A stretch of DNA of 64,000 nt from Mesobacillus subterraneus (GCF_020524355.2 NZ_CP129019.1:4648001-4712000); one strand, 5' to 3'. Numbered from the stretch's first letter, positions 27,496 through 38,096 are shown. Notes: generated by a model from the letters alone, not told the origin. Program-made: numbers and translations.

Positions 27496-30400
27496 ATGCT
27501 CGAACCGAGGAAAAAGAAGAAGCACCCAAGCAATAAATGGGCTGCTATCATCCCGATTTTGTTAGTCCTGATTGTGTCTGTGGTGCTTTTTAATGGCAAG
27601 GCGCTTTCTACATTAACGAATGTTGACAAAAAAATTGGATTCGAGAGCCAGGAATGGAATATGGCTGAATCGTTTAACAAGGATTGGCAAACCAACCACA
27701 ATCCTGTTACATTCACTGTTGATTTGCGGAATGATTTCAGTAAAGCGAATCTTCAGGGACAAAATGTTCAGGCACCGTTTAATATCACGGCTGATCAAAA
27801 CGGGAACCCAATTTTAGTTACAGACATCTCCCCTGTAGGCGGTGCGGAATTCGCGGGGATATACAGGGTGAATATTCCATCTGCAAATGATGGGAAAATT
27901 AATATCGACGTAAATTTTTTAAATGATGAAATATGGAGCCTTGAGGCTGAAACTAAAACATTCAGCATCACACGTGACACAACTGCCCCTACTGTAAAAT
28001 TATCAGGTGCTGAGAATGATATTCTTACAAACCAAGATGTCAAAATCAATGTTGAAGTGATAGAGGAACATTTTGTTGCCGAAAACGTAGATGTTACTGT
28101 TTCGAAAAACGGGAACCCATACAATGTGGGTGACTGGGGATCGGCAAAGAGCAAATCTTATTCTTTCAGTGAAGAAGGCGAATATATCTTCACAGTAAAA
28201 GCAACAGATAAGGTCGGAAACGAGAGCAGCCAGGAACAGTTGAATTTTGCGATCCGAAAAAAGGCTCCTGAGTTGACTGTTTACGCAGGCGAGAAGCCGC
28301 TGTCTAAAGGAGAAGTTTCAAAAACGGACAGTGTAAACCTTAAGATTTCTAGCAAAATCAAGATTGATACCGCGACGGTAACAGTACTGAAAGATGGAGA
28401 GCAAATAGAGACAAAGACATTCCCCGCAGGAGATTGGGAAACCATCCTCAACTATCCAACACCTGGTGAAGGAGAATATGAATTCCAGGTGAAGGTTAGC
28501 GAAAAGCATGCAAGGGGCGAGGAACATTCATTGCCATCATTCGCTTTCACTGCCGACAAAACGGCACCAAAGCTTGCAATCCTGGATGTGGAAAATGGCG
28601 GATTATATGAAACTGATAAGAATGTAAAGGTGACAGTAGATGAAGTCCATATGGGCAATGCTCACTTTGAAATCAAGAAAAAAGACATCAATGGTGAGGA
28701 AACATCAAAAAGTGTTGATGTGAAAGACGGTAAAGCCAGCTATACTTCCAACGGTGAGGGTGAATATACCGTCACATTGAAGGCAACGGATGCCGCTGGC
28801 AATCAAGCTGCAGAAGAAAGCGTTACGTTCAAAGTCGACAAAGATGGACCAATCCTCTCCATCTCAGAAGATGTAGACGGAAAGTATTTTAAGATAGACA
28901 AGGAGCTGACATTCTCGGTAAAGGATATCAGTCTAGTAAAAGCAAACCTGAATGTGAAGAAGGATGGCGATCCATATACCATCGGCAACTTCATCGAAAA
29001 ATTGTTCACATCCTCGGTTACGCACAATTTTACGGAGGAAGGAACTTATGAAGTTGACTTAAACTCAAAAGATGGCAAAGAGCGAGAGAAATCGCATCCT
29101 CCGGTGACATTCTCAATTGATAAGAATGATCCAGTCATCACAGCATCAGCTGTTGAAAAAGTAAAAGACGAAAAGAAATACTATGAAGTGACTGTTGATG
29201 TAACAGATAAGTATATCGAGTGGGAAAATACGAGTATAAAAGTTTATAGGAATGGCGAATTGCTTTCCGAAATCAAAGAAAAAGAAGTGGCTAAAACGCA
29301 TTTAGTTGAAGAAGATGGCGAGTATGCTTTCGAAATCACAGCGACAGACAAAGCGGGCCGCGTCACGTCCAAAAATGATGTGACATTCACAATTGACAAT
29401 ACGGATCCACAACTGTCCATCAATGGAGTAGAGCATGGAGGGTATTACCAAAAACTTGAGAATCTCGAACTGGCGATTGAGGACTTAACTTTCGTACTTG
29501 GAGAAACGAAGCTTGAAGTACTGAAGGATGGGGAATCATACGATTTCGGAAAAGGGGATTGGGACATCCTTACTAAAGGCGGTCTCAAAAGAGCAGTCAA
29601 GAAGCTGAGCTTCGATAAGGATGGCGATTACGAAATTAAGCTCACAACAAAGGACTTTTTTGGAAACGAAAATACTCTCGAACCAATCAAGTTCACCATC
29701 GACACAATCCCACCGGATTTAAAAATTGAAAATGTCTCAGAGGGGGATGAATTAGGAAAGGACCTTAATGTAAAGGTATCTGTTACTGATAAAAATATGG
29801 ATCTGGATAAAACATTTCTAAATGTTACAAGGAATGGCGAGGAGTATCTGGCCGAAAAAGGACAGAAGGTTTCTGGCGTTCATCCATTCACAGAAGATGG
29901 GATTTATGTCATCAATCTCGAATCAACAGATAAAGCAGGGAACAAAAACAGCCAACAACAACTGACATTCACTGTCGACAAGTCGAAGCCAACACTTGAT
30001 ATTACAGGCTTTGAAGCCGGCGAGCATTATCAAAAGCTTGAAGGTGTCGAATTATCAGTAGAAGATTTAACTATCGATTTAAAAGCAACGAAAATCGAGG
30101 TATTAAGAGACGGTAAACCGTACGAAATAGAGAATGGTGAGTGGAATGATGCTTCAAAAGGCGTTCTCAAAAGAGCCTCCCGCAAGCTTAACTTTGAAGA
30201 AGATGGGGATTATGAAATCAAATTGACCTCAATGGACAGGGTTAAACACCAACATTCGTTCGGTCCTGTCAAATTCACAATTGACCATACCAATCCGGTC
30301 ATCGAGCTAAGTGGAATTGATGAGGGAGATTTCGTACAGAAGGGCAAGTCGGTCAAGGTGAAAGTGACTGAACACAACTTTAACGATAACAAAGTGACCA

Positions 30401-32884
30401 TTGAAGCAACAAAGAACGGCATGCCATATGATTTAAGCCAATGGGAAAACAGCGGCGAAGTCTCTGAATTGAGCCACACTTTTAACGAAGACGGCGACTA
30501 TGAAATCACGGTAAATGCAACAGACCGAGCGAAAAATAAAGCGGAAATAAAAACGCTGTCCTTCACCGTCGATAATATCAAGCCGAAAATTAGTATTACA
30601 GGCGCAAAGAATAACGCTTATTACAATAGTGACCAAGAGATCAAAATAGCGGTAGATGAGCATAACTTCGCAAATAATAAAGTGAATCTCAAGGTTACCA
30701 GGAAAATAGAGGTCGATGGCAAGTCTGTTGACTTCCCAATCGGCGAATGGAAAAACGTAAAGCAGCTTTCTGACTTAAGCTACAAGTTCGACCGCGATGG
30801 CGAGTATCAAATGACTGTCGAAGCGAAGGATGCGGCCGGGAATGCTGCTGATACGCAAACGCTCGTTTTCACCCTTGATTACATCGATCCGGAACTGAGC
30901 ATTACAGGCGTTAGTGATGAGGAACATTACCGTACAGATAAACCAGTCAGCATGAAGATATCAGACCGCAACATCGACCTGTCGCAGACGAACCTAAAAG
31001 TCGTGCGCAATGGCCAGCCCTTCAAGATTGGCAATCCGGATCTGAAAGGAAAAACGGCTGCTGAGAAGAATTTCAATTTTTCGCAGGAAGGCAGCTATGT
31101 GATCGACCTGAATACAACCGACAAAGCTGGCAACAGCAAGAAACATGACCGGGTTACTTTCATCATCGACAAAACCAACCCGGGCGTGAAAATCGATGGA
31201 GTAGAGAACAACTCATTTAATCCAGAAAACAAAAACGTGACCATCTCAATCGATGAATTAAACTATGAAACGAACGATGTAAGCATCTCCGCAACAAAAG
31301 ATGGAGCTGCCTTCCCAATCGGCAGCTGGAAGAATACAAGCAAGCTGTCGAAGTTAGGATACAATTTTAACAGGGATGGTCTTTACACGATCCAGGCCAC
31401 GGCAGAGGACAAAGCCGGTAACGGACCAATCTATGAAAAAAAAGACCTTTACGATCGATAAAACCAAGCCTGAAATCGAAATCACTGGTGTCGAAAATAA
31501 TGCCTATTACAATGTTGATAAACCAGTTAGCACGACAATCAAGGACGTTAACCTGGACATCAATAAAATCACGGTCACCAGGAACGGTGCACGATATAAT
31601 GCTGGCGGCTTCGCAGTGAACGGAAATCTCGCTTCTTTCCGCCACAACTTCAGCGGTGAAGGTGAATACAGCATCCTGGTTCAAGCAACCGACAAAGCGG
31701 GCAACAGCTTCAGTCAGATGATGAAGTTCACGATCGACAAGACGAAGCCAGTCATCACGCCGAAATTCAAAGGCCAGAACCGCGTCATTAAAGACGGAGA
31801 GTATATCAATGAAGTATTCACTCCGGAATTTGCCCTGGATGAAGGGGAGGATATGATCGTTTCCGCTACGCTCAATAATGGTGCAAACCTTGGTAAAAAC
31901 AGTCCAGTTGCAGCAAGGGAAATGAAATACATTTACAAAGTTCTCGCACGCGACAAAGCAGGCAATGAATCAACACTGGAAATCAGCTTTACGCTTGATA
32001 CTACAAAGCCGATGCTGAATATTTCCGGCGTACTGGATGGCTTTTTCAATAAAGACATCACACCGAAAGTGACGTATTCAGATATTCATTTGGACGGGAA
32101 CAAGACATCCGTAACCTTGAACGGCAAGCCATTCGAAAATGGCACAAAGCTTGAATACGAACAGGATTATATTTTAAAAGCGGTTGTAACCGACCTGGCG
32201 AAAAACGTTTCATCACGGACAATTGTCTTCACAATCGATAAAACAAAGCCGGTCATCAAGTTCAAAGAGCCAATTTCCAATAAGTATTTCAACACCGATC
32301 TGCTGCCACAGCTGCTGATTGATGACATGAGTTCATATGACATCATTGCGATGATGCTTGATGGAAAACCATATGAAGCCGGCGATCCAATCAAAGAAGA
32401 AGGAAAGCACGTCATGTTCTTTGAAGTCAAGGATAAGGCAGGCAACATCCAGCAGTTGAGCGTCGAGTTCATCATCGACAAAACGGCACCAAAGGTCGTG
32501 TATGAAGGTGTGAAAAATAAGGAGAAGTACTACGATCCAGTTGACATCTCCATCCGCCTGGATAACCCGAATGACAAAATAAAATCAGTCATGATCAACG
32601 GGGAATTGTTCGATGGCGACGTAGTCGAAGAAAGCGGCTACCAAGTAATCAAAACGAAGCTGGCTGAAATCAAGCCATACGAAATCAAAGTAACTGCATT
32701 TGATGAAGCAGGTAACGAAAAAACAACCATCATTTCATTTGAAATCGTTGAAAAAGGAGCTTTAGTGAAGTTTTATGAAAATAAACCAATGCTCGGCGGA
32801 ACGATTGCTGGTTTAGTAGGACTGCTTGGAGCAGCCGCTACGGTGCTGATTCGCAGGCGCAAGGTGAAGGTGGAAGAAGAATAA
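27496..32884 (+). CDS. Giant Ig-like repeat protein anchored by membrane helices at both ends, frame-disrupted
   Basis: The repaired product is about 1,795 residues. A basic N-terminus and helix (about 13-34) precede roughly 17 repeats of about 90-110 residues. Each begins near F(T/I)ID(K/T)TxP and contains a YxxG(x)W turn, HxFxEDGxYxI, and ATDKAGN. These are bacterial Ig-like beta-sandwich domains. The C-terminus has a helix (GTIAGLVGLLGAAATVLI) followed by RRRKVKVEEE, with no LPXTG. By the positive-inside rule both ends are cytoplasmic, leaving one extracellular loop of about 1,720 residues. An A8 run at 31436-31443 has one base too many. The ATG at 27496 follows AAAAGGAGAATAAGAG. It is a candidate wall-spanning part of the secretion machine or an adhesin. 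Confidence 0.82.
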
Positions 32885-32895
32885 AGCACGTAGAG

Positions 32896-32935
32896 AATCC
32901 AAAGAGATGGTTGAATTGCTCTTTGGATTTTTCTT
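32896..32935 (+). terminator. Intrinsic terminator after the Ig-repeat gene
   Basis: ATCCAAAGAG and CTCTTTGGAT form a 10-bp stem followed by TTTTCTTT. It marks the end of the main secretion operon. Confidence 0.85.
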
Positions 32936-32962
32936 TATTTAAAATGTAAGGATGTGATTGAG

Positions 32963-33151
32963 GTGAAACCTGAATTTTTAGCTGATCGTAATGAAATCAT
33001 CGCAGAGTTGAACAAGATTTCAAGGGAGTTGGAATTGGCAGCAGATGATCTAAGGAGATACAAAGGAATCGGTGCCGAACAATGTTCATCCTCACTGAAC
33101 CAACTGTCTGGAAAATATCAAAGAATAAAACATAAATTATACCAAGTTTAA
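32963..33151 (+). CDS. Second small helical T7SS partner protein (YwqI/Lap-like)
   Basis: The 62-residue product, starting MKPEFLADRNEIIAELNKIS, aligns with the small protein at 21019-21212, sharing RYKGIG/EFKGIG and the C-terminal KY(Q/R)…KL pattern. It is predicted to be all-helical. The GTG at 32963 lies ten bases after AAGGA and is preferred over the GTG at 32954, which abuts the ribosome site. It is followed by a truncated lipoprotein gene, suggesting the remains of a second toxin module. Confidence 0.55.
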   Translation: MKPEFLADRNEIIAELNKISRELELAADDLRRYKGIGAEQCSSSLNQLSGKYQRIKHKLYQV

Positions 33152-33169
33152 GAGTCTAGGAGCGGGAAA

Positions 33170-33412
33170 ATGAGAAAAATGCAGAAGGTGGTGCTAATAT
33201 TCATGGGCATATTTTCAATGATATTAGCCTCAGCATGCGGCGACCAGGACAAAGCTGCAGTAGAAGAGATAAACAAAATAACTACAACTGTTGCTAATAA
33301 ACCCCTATTGTTCCTCCGTTCTGTATATACTCCATATTACCATTTTATAAAATTCCTCTGGTTTTTTGCTAATTTGACAAATTTCCGCAAATCATGTCAA
33401 TTTTATCGTTAG
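33170..33412 (+). pseudogene. Truncated lipoprotein gene at the right edge of the T7SS island
   Basis: The frame encodes a good lipoprotein signal (VVLIFMGIFSMILASAC, Cys about 23) and then DQDKAAVEEINKITTTVANK. Beyond that it enters AT-rich sequence with no protein-like composition. AGGAGCGGGAAA precedes the ATG at 33170. It is probably the 5' stump of a lipoprotein gene whose remainder was lost at the junction with the mbl region. It could alternatively encode a short 80-residue lipoprotein. Confidence 0.5.
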
Positions 33413-33600
33413 CTAGTTACTAATTTCCTATTAATGTGATAAAATAAACAATTAGGGTAGAATATGGTTCGCAGATTGCGGCAGCGTCTGTGTAATCTCG
33501 GACATCGTGATCTATTTTACATAGATGAGGCTTTTCATCAGCTGAGATAACGAGGCTTAATCAGCCGCAGCCAGCCATTTGTCAAGGAGGAAAAAGCAAA

Positions 33601-34605
33601 ATGTTTGCAAGGGATATCGGGATTGACCTTGGTACAGCCAATGTGTTGATCCATGTAAAAGGTCGAGGAATTGTCTTGAATGAACCGTCTGTTGTGGCGA
33701 TTGATAAGAACACGAACAAGGTTTTGGCTGTTGGGGAAGAGGCGCGTAAAATGGTTGGGCGTACACCTGGCAATATCGTAGCGATTCGCCCGTTGAAGGA
33801 TGGAGTAATCGCAGATTTCGATGTGACGGAATCAATGCTTAAGCATTTCATCAATAAACTGAATGTAAAAGGGTTCTTGTCGAAGCCGCGCATCCTGATT
33901 TGCTGTCCGACGAACATTACGAGCGTTGAGCAAAAGGCAATCAGGGAAGCTGCTGAAAAGAGCGGCGGCAAGAAGATTTATCTTGAAGAAGAGCCAAAAG
34001 TAGCGGCAATCGGCGCTGGTATGGATATTTTCCAGCCTAGCGGCAACATGGTTGTTGACATTGGCGGTGGAACGACGGATGTTGCGGTTCTTTCAATGGG
34101 GGATATCGTTACATCTCAGTCGATTAAAATGGCTGGCGACAAGTTTGATGCAGAAATTTTAAGTTATATTAAACGTGAATATAAGCTTTTGATCGGTGAG
34201 AGAACAGCTGAAAATATCAAGATCCAAATTGGAACTGTCTTCCCAGGCAGCCGCAGTGAGGAAATGGAAATTCGCGGCCGTGACATGGTATCCGGACTTC
34301 CACGCACGATTACTGTGCGTTCTGAGGAGATTGAAAAAGCATTGAGAGAATCAGTTGCTGTCATCGTTCAGGCTGCAAAAACAGTGCTGGAGAAGACTCC
34401 TCCTGAACTATCCGCAGACATCATTGACCGCGGCGTTATCTTGACTGGCGGCGGAGCATTGCTTCATGGTATCGACCAGCTGATGCAGGAAGAATTGAAA
34501 GTACCAGTCTTGATTGCCGATAACCCAATGGATTGTGTTGCGATTGGAACAGGTATTATGCTTGATAATATTGACCGCATCGCAGGTCGTCGCGGAATCA
34601 TCTAA
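33601..34605 (+). CDS. mbl: Actin-like cell-shape protein Mbl
   Basis: The 334-residue product is a bacterial actin that guides elongation-phase peptidoglycan synthesis at the inner membrane face. It has the MreB-family nucleotide-binding motifs IGIDLGTANVLIHVKGRG, MVVDIGGGTTDVAVLS and LTGGGALLHGI. It matches B. subtilis Mbl in length and sequence and stands upstream of flhO, as in that species. The ATG at 33601 follows AAGGAGGAAAAAGCAAA. The preceding 190 bp are outside any gene. A TAAAAT-like -10 element near 33440 is only weakly supported. Confidence 0.97.
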   Translation: MFARDIGIDLGTANVLIHVKGRGIVLNEPSVVAIDKNTNKVLAVGEEARKMVGRTPGNIVAIRPLKDGVIADFDVTESMLKHFINKLNVKGFLSKPRILICCPTNITSVEQKAIREAAEKSGGKKIYLEEEPKVAAIGAGMDIFQPSGNMVVDIGGGTTDVAVLSMGDIVTSQSIKMAGDKFDAEILSYIKREYKLLIGERTAENIKIQIGTVFPGSRSEEMEIRGRDMVSGLPRTITVRSEEIEKALRESVAVIVQAAKTVLEKTPPELSADIIDRGVILTGGGALLHGIDQLMQEELKVPVLIADNPMDCVAIGTGIMLDNIDRIAGRRGII

Positions 34606-34610
34606 AATAA

Positions 34611-34660
34611 AATCTGGAATTCCTTCGGTAATATCACCGCAGGATTCCAGATTTTTTTTG
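34611..34660 (+). terminator. Intrinsic terminator after mbl
   Basis: AATCTGGAAT and ATTCCAGATT form a long stem followed by T8. This separates mbl from flhO. Confidence 0.88.
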
Positions 34661-34852
34661 CGGTAAAACATAAGATTTTGTCCAGTTTCAGCGCTTGGGA
34701 TTTGCGTTTTCCCCGTTTTTTCTGGAATAAAACCCAAAATCCTACATTTTCCTGCAAATTTTTAATGTTTCTTGCCGATATATTTCTTATAATAGAAAGT
34801 AGTGAAAAAATTTCCTTATTTGCAGGGATTTTTCCGATAAGGGTGTGAATTT

Positions 34853-35671
34853 ATGTTCAAAGGCTTTTACACAGTAGCTTCTGGTATGCTTGCACAGCAG
34901 CGCAGGACAGAAATGCTGACGAATAATATGTCTAATGCCAATACGCCGGGATATAAGGCAGACCAAGCGGGAATGAGGGCGTTCCCGGAAATGCTGCTGC
35001 AGCGCTTTGACAAGCAGCAAATCCCGTCGGAGAACGGTCTGAATTTGCCGTTCAACAAGGAGATTGGCACAATCAATACAGGTGTGTACATGCAGGAAGC
35101 AATCCCGAAGTTCATCCAGGGCGATTTGCGCGAAACTGGAAGGAAGACGGATTTGGCATTGCTCGATATAAATATGCCCGAAAATGGCTCAGTATTTTTT
35201 ACAGTGCGCAATACAGATGGCACAGTCCGTTATACAAGGAATGGGAATTTCACAGTTGATGCACAAGGACGTTTGACGACTGGCAGCGGCCATTATGTCC
35301 TGGATTCAGCGGGTCAGCAGATCCAGCTTTCAAGTGACCGTTTTACAGTCAATGAGGGCGGTGTCCTGATCGGTGAAAATGGCGAAGAGGCAACTCTTGG
35401 CGTTGCCTATGCGGACAATCCGCTGCGGATGATCAAAGAAGGCGACGGACTGTTCCGTACCGAAGATGGCGGAGAATTGCCGACTGCTTTTGGCACAGCA
35501 GGTGTTCAGTTCAGGACACAGCAAGGTTTCCTGGAGCAATCCAACGTCGATATCAGCAGGACGATGACCGACATGATGACTGCTTATCGGGCGTTTGAAG
35601 CGAATCAAAAAATTCTTCAGGCTTATGATAAAAGCATGGAGAAGGCTGCGAACGAAATTGGACGACTATAA
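34853..35671 (+). CDS. flhO: Flagellar basal-body rod/hook-type protein FlhO
   Basis: The 272-residue product belongs to the FlgF/FlgG family of axial flagellar proteins. The N-terminal motif is GFYTVASGMLAQQRRTEMLT with NMSNANTPGYK, and the C-terminal coiled segment is QSNVDISRTMTDMMTAYRAF. It assembles into the rod outside the membrane through the flagellar type III exporter, so it lacks a cleaved signal. The ATG at 34853 follows AAGGGTGTGAATTT. The gene order mbl-flhO-flhP is that of B. subtilis. Confidence 0.95.
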   Translation: MFKGFYTVASGMLAQQRRTEMLTNNMSNANTPGYKADQAGMRAFPEMLLQRFDKQQIPSENGLNLPFNKEIGTINTGVYMQEAIPKFIQGDLRETGRKTDLALLDINMPENGSVFFTVRNTDGTVRYTRNGNFTVDAQGRLTTGSGHYVLDSAGQQIQLSSDRFTVNEGGVLIGENGEEATLGVAYADNPLRMIKEGDGLFRTEDGGELPTAFGTAGVQFRTQQGFLEQSNVDISRTMTDMMTAYRAFEANQKILQAYDKSMEKAANEIGRL

Positions 35672-35729
35672 TGCTTTCCTGGTTAAAAAATTCGCGTGCC
35701 TGGTTCTGGCACACATTGAGGTATAAAAT

Positions 35730-36578
35730 ATGAACAGAACAATGATTACCGCAACCAATACATTATCACAGCTGCAAAAACAGATGGACATGATCAGCCA
35801 CAATCTTGCCAACATCGATACAGCTGGATATAAGCGCCGTGAAGCGTCTTTTACCGACCTTCTTGTTCAGGAATACCGCAACCAGCCGAACAATGCCCTG
35901 GAGCCGCAGAACCGGATGACTCCGTTTAACATTCGTCAGGGCAATGGTGCTAGGCTTGGCCAAATTCAGCTGACTCTGTCACAGGGAAGTCTGAAAACGA
36001 CGGACAGGCAATTAGACACAGCGTTCACCGCTGAAGGCCAATTTTACCGTGTGATGGTCCAGAATGAAGATGGCAGCTCAGCGATGCGTCTGACACGCAA
36101 TGGTGCGCTTTATCTGTCGCCGCTTTCTGATAATGAAACAATGCTTGTCAATAGCGATGGACATGCTATCCTTGATGAGAATAACCAGCCAATCACGATT
36201 GCCGGCAATGTGAAAAATTTCAGGATTACAGAATTTGGTGGATTTTCGGCAGAAATGTATGATGGCACAAGCCAAGAATATAATCTTGGTGTAGTATTGG
36301 TAGAGAAGCCGCAATTTCTGGAGCAAAAAGGCGGCAACCTGCTTGGATTGCCAGATAACCTGGCCGAACTTGGCGTTGAAGAAGCAGAGATCCTGACAGA
36401 ACTTAATGGCGAGCTGCGAAATAGGGTATCAATCCAGCAACGTGTTCTTGAACAATCAAACGTGGATATGAGCAAAGAAATGACGGATTTAATCAATGTA
36501 CAGCGGAGCTATCAGTTCCACTCGAAATCGATTACACTGGCTGACCAAATGCTCGGACTGGTGAACGGAATCCGTTAA
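35730..36578 (+). CDS. flhP: Flagellar basal-body rod protein FlhP
   Basis: The 282-residue paralogue of FlhO has the N-terminal motif SQLQKQMDMISHNLANIDTA and the C-terminal QSNVDMSKEMTDLINVQRSY. FlhP is a distal-rod FlgG homologue in B. subtilis. It starts 59 bp after flhO at the ATG at 35730, with GAGGTATAAAAT upstream, and is followed 20 bp later by the epuA-like gene. Co-transcription with flhO is likely. Confidence 0.95.
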   Translation: MNRTMITATNTLSQLQKQMDMISHNLANIDTAGYKRREASFTDLLVQEYRNQPNNALEPQNRMTPFNIRQGNGARLGQIQLTLSQGSLKTTDRQLDTAFTAEGQFYRVMVQNEDGSSAMRLTRNGALYLSPLSDNETMLVNSDGHAILDENNQPITIAGNVKNFRITEFGGFSAEMYDGTSQEYNLGVVLVEKPQFLEQKGGNLLGLPDNLAELGVEEAEILTELNGELRNRVSIQQRVLEQSNVDMSKEMTDLINVQRSYQFHSKSITLADQMLGLVNGIR

Positions 36579-36597
36579 GAGGGGAAGAACAATCAAA

Positions 36598-36858
36598 ATG
36601 GCTTTGAACAAGAATAATCAAGAAGCAACAACGCGTGAAGAAGTAAAAAAGGTAAAGAAAACACGCGAAAAAAAGAAAAGAATCCGGATTCGCCTTATTC
36701 CGATCTGGCTTCGGATTATTATTGTGCTCGTTCTTTTAGCAGCGAGCATATTGCTTGGCGCAATGTTCGGTTACGCTGTTATGGGCAGTGGCAAAGCGAA
36801 GGATGTTTTTGAGAAGTCAACTTGGACTCATATTATAGATTTGGTTAAAGGTGAATAA
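36598..36858 (+). CDS. EpuA-like small membrane protein
   Basis: The 86-residue product has a very basic N-terminal half (KKVKKTREKKKRIRIRLIP), one membrane helix (about 40-62) and a short external tail. This is the EpuA family, often mis-annotated as 'DNA-directed RNA polymerase subunit beta'. The ATG at 36598 follows AGAGGGGAAGAACAATCAAA, 20 bp after flhP. Its precise role is unknown; a cell-envelope function is likely from its topology. Confidence 0.8.
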   Translation: MALNKNNQEATTREEVKKVKKTREKKKRIRIRLIPIWLRIIIVLVLLAASILLGAMFGYAVMGSGKAKDVFEKSTWTHIIDLVKGE

Positions 36859-36865
36859 TTTTACG

Positions 36866-36893
36866 AAAGGAAGGGAGATTTCCCTTCCTTTTT
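36866..36893 (+). terminator. Intrinsic terminator after the epuA-like gene
   Basis: AAAGGAAGGGA and TCCCTTCCTT form a perfect stem followed by TTTTA. Confidence 0.88.
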
Positions 36894-36946
36894 ATTGAGG
36901 TTTTTTAGTACAATAGTTAGTAAGTATTAGTAGGAGGTACTAAAAT

Positions 36947-37369
36947 ATGATGGACATCACCCAAATCAAAGAAATCATTCCGCACCGCTATCCATTTTTG
37001 CTTGTTGATAAAATAGTTGAAATTGAAGAAGGTAAAAGGGCAGTCGGCATTAAGAACGTGACGGCTAATGAGGAGTTCTTCAATGGTCATTTTCCCGATT
37101 ATCCGGTCATGCCAGGTGTGCTGATCGTGGAGGCGTTGGCTCAGGTGGGAGCAGTAGCCGTTTTGAAGCTTGAGGAAAACCGCGGCAAAATCGGCTTTTT
37201 CGCTGGAATCGACAACTGCCGTTTTAAAAGACAAGTAAAGCCAGGCGACCAGCTCAGGCTGGAAGTTGAAATGATTAAGCTGCGCGGTCCGATTGGAAAA
37301 GGCAAGGCAGTCGCCACAGTAGATGGCGAATTGGCATGTGAAGCGGAAATTACATTTGCGATAAAATAA
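36947..37369 (+). CDS. fabZ: 3-hydroxyacyl-[acyl-carrier-protein] dehydratase FabZ
   Basis: The 140-residue hot-dog-fold enzyme removes water from 3-hydroxyacyl-ACP in fatty-acid elongation, in the cytosol. Family signatures are [12 protein letters not shown], the catalytic histidine in [13 protein letters not shown] and glutamate in [11 protein letters not shown]. Length is typical. The ATG at 36947 follows TAGGAGGTACTAAAAT. In B. subtilis the equivalent gene (ywpB) also follows flhP. Confidence 0.97.
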   Translation: MMDITQIKEIIPHRYPFLLVDKIVEIEEGKRAVGIKNVTANEEFFNGHFPDYPVMPGVLIVEALAQVGAVAVLKLEENRGKIGFFAGIDNCRFKRQVKPGDQLRLEVEMIKLRGPIGKGKAVATVDGELACEAEITFAIK

Positions 37370-37379
37370 AATTAGGAGA

Positions 37380-37410
37380 GGACCCAATTTGTATGTTGGG
37401 TTCTTTTTTT
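37380..37410 (+). terminator. Intrinsic terminator after fabZ
   Basis: GACCCAA and TTGGGTT flank a seven-base loop and are followed by CTTTTTTT. Confidence 0.85.
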
Positions 37411-37427
37411 ACATATTTAGGTAGAAC

Positions 37428-37525
37428 GTGCAATTATGACTGTTGAACGTGCAATTATTGATGTGAAACGTGCAATTAAACGTGTTTAGTGTGCAATTAC
37501 GGTGAATATCCGTGCAATTATCCTC
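37428..37525. repeat. Phased array, GTGCAATTA motif, 21-bp period
   Basis: GTGCAATTA starts at 37428, 37449, 37470, 37491 and 37512. Every interval is exactly 21 bp. The nine-base core is identical in all five units, often preceded by AAC, while the other half of each unit varies. The rest of the intergenic region to 37805 is AT-rich and I see no gene in it. Confidence 0.9.
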
Positions 37526-37805
37526 CTATATTAAGAGAATAATTTTTCCAGTTGGATGATACTCTTAAATTCAGTATAAAAATTACACAATAATGTAAAA
37601 AATGTATTTTTATTAGTAATTTCAGATATGAATATCGTTTATACATGGCCCTTTGACCGTCGGTTGCCGCGAAAATAACTTCCATGGACCGAAATCGGGT
37701 AATTTTTACAAAAATAATGCAAGTTTTTTTCATTGATGGGCAATATAACAGCAGACCCGTGCAACAGGTCTCAAAAATACCTATTAATGAAAGGGGCTTT
37801 TACTC

Positions 37806-38087
37806 ATGAAGAAAAAGCTATTAATGTTAATCGGTGGCTCATTGCTATCGGCTATGTTCCTTGCTGGCTGCGCAAATGATCAGGATCCTCCTCCGGATGA
37901 TGATGTGGATATCGAGAATCCAGCGGACGATAATGGCAATGTCGACGATGACGGTATGATCGATGACGAAAACAACGACATCAACACTGAAAACGATGGC
38001 GACATGATGGAGGATGACAACACTCCTGGCGAAGACGCTGTTGAAGACAAAATTGATATGAACGACGAGGATAATAACGATCAATAA
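37806..38087 (+). CDS. Small aspartate/asparagine-rich lipoprotein
   Basis: The 93-residue product has a signal peptide ending in the lipobox LAGC (Cys about 22) and then a tail in which more than half the residues are Asp, Asn or Glu (DDDVDIENPADDNGNVDDDG). It would be lipid-anchored outside the membrane and strongly acidic, suited to binding cations. AAAGGGGCTTTTACTC precedes the ATG at 37806. Similar low-complexity lipoproteins occur in Bacillus but no function is established. Confidence 0.8.
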   Translation: MKKKLLMLIGGSLLSAMFLAGCANDQDPPPDDDVDIENPADDNGNVDDDGMIDDENNDINTENDGDMMEDDNTPGEDAVEDKIDMNDEDNNDQ

Positions 38088-38096
38088 TGAAAGAAG

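Noticed and set aside
27496..32884. Sortase-anchored adhesin
   Set aside because: No LPXTG-type motif precedes the C-terminal helix, and the tail is followed by a basic, cytoplasm-type end. An adhesin role itself is not excluded.
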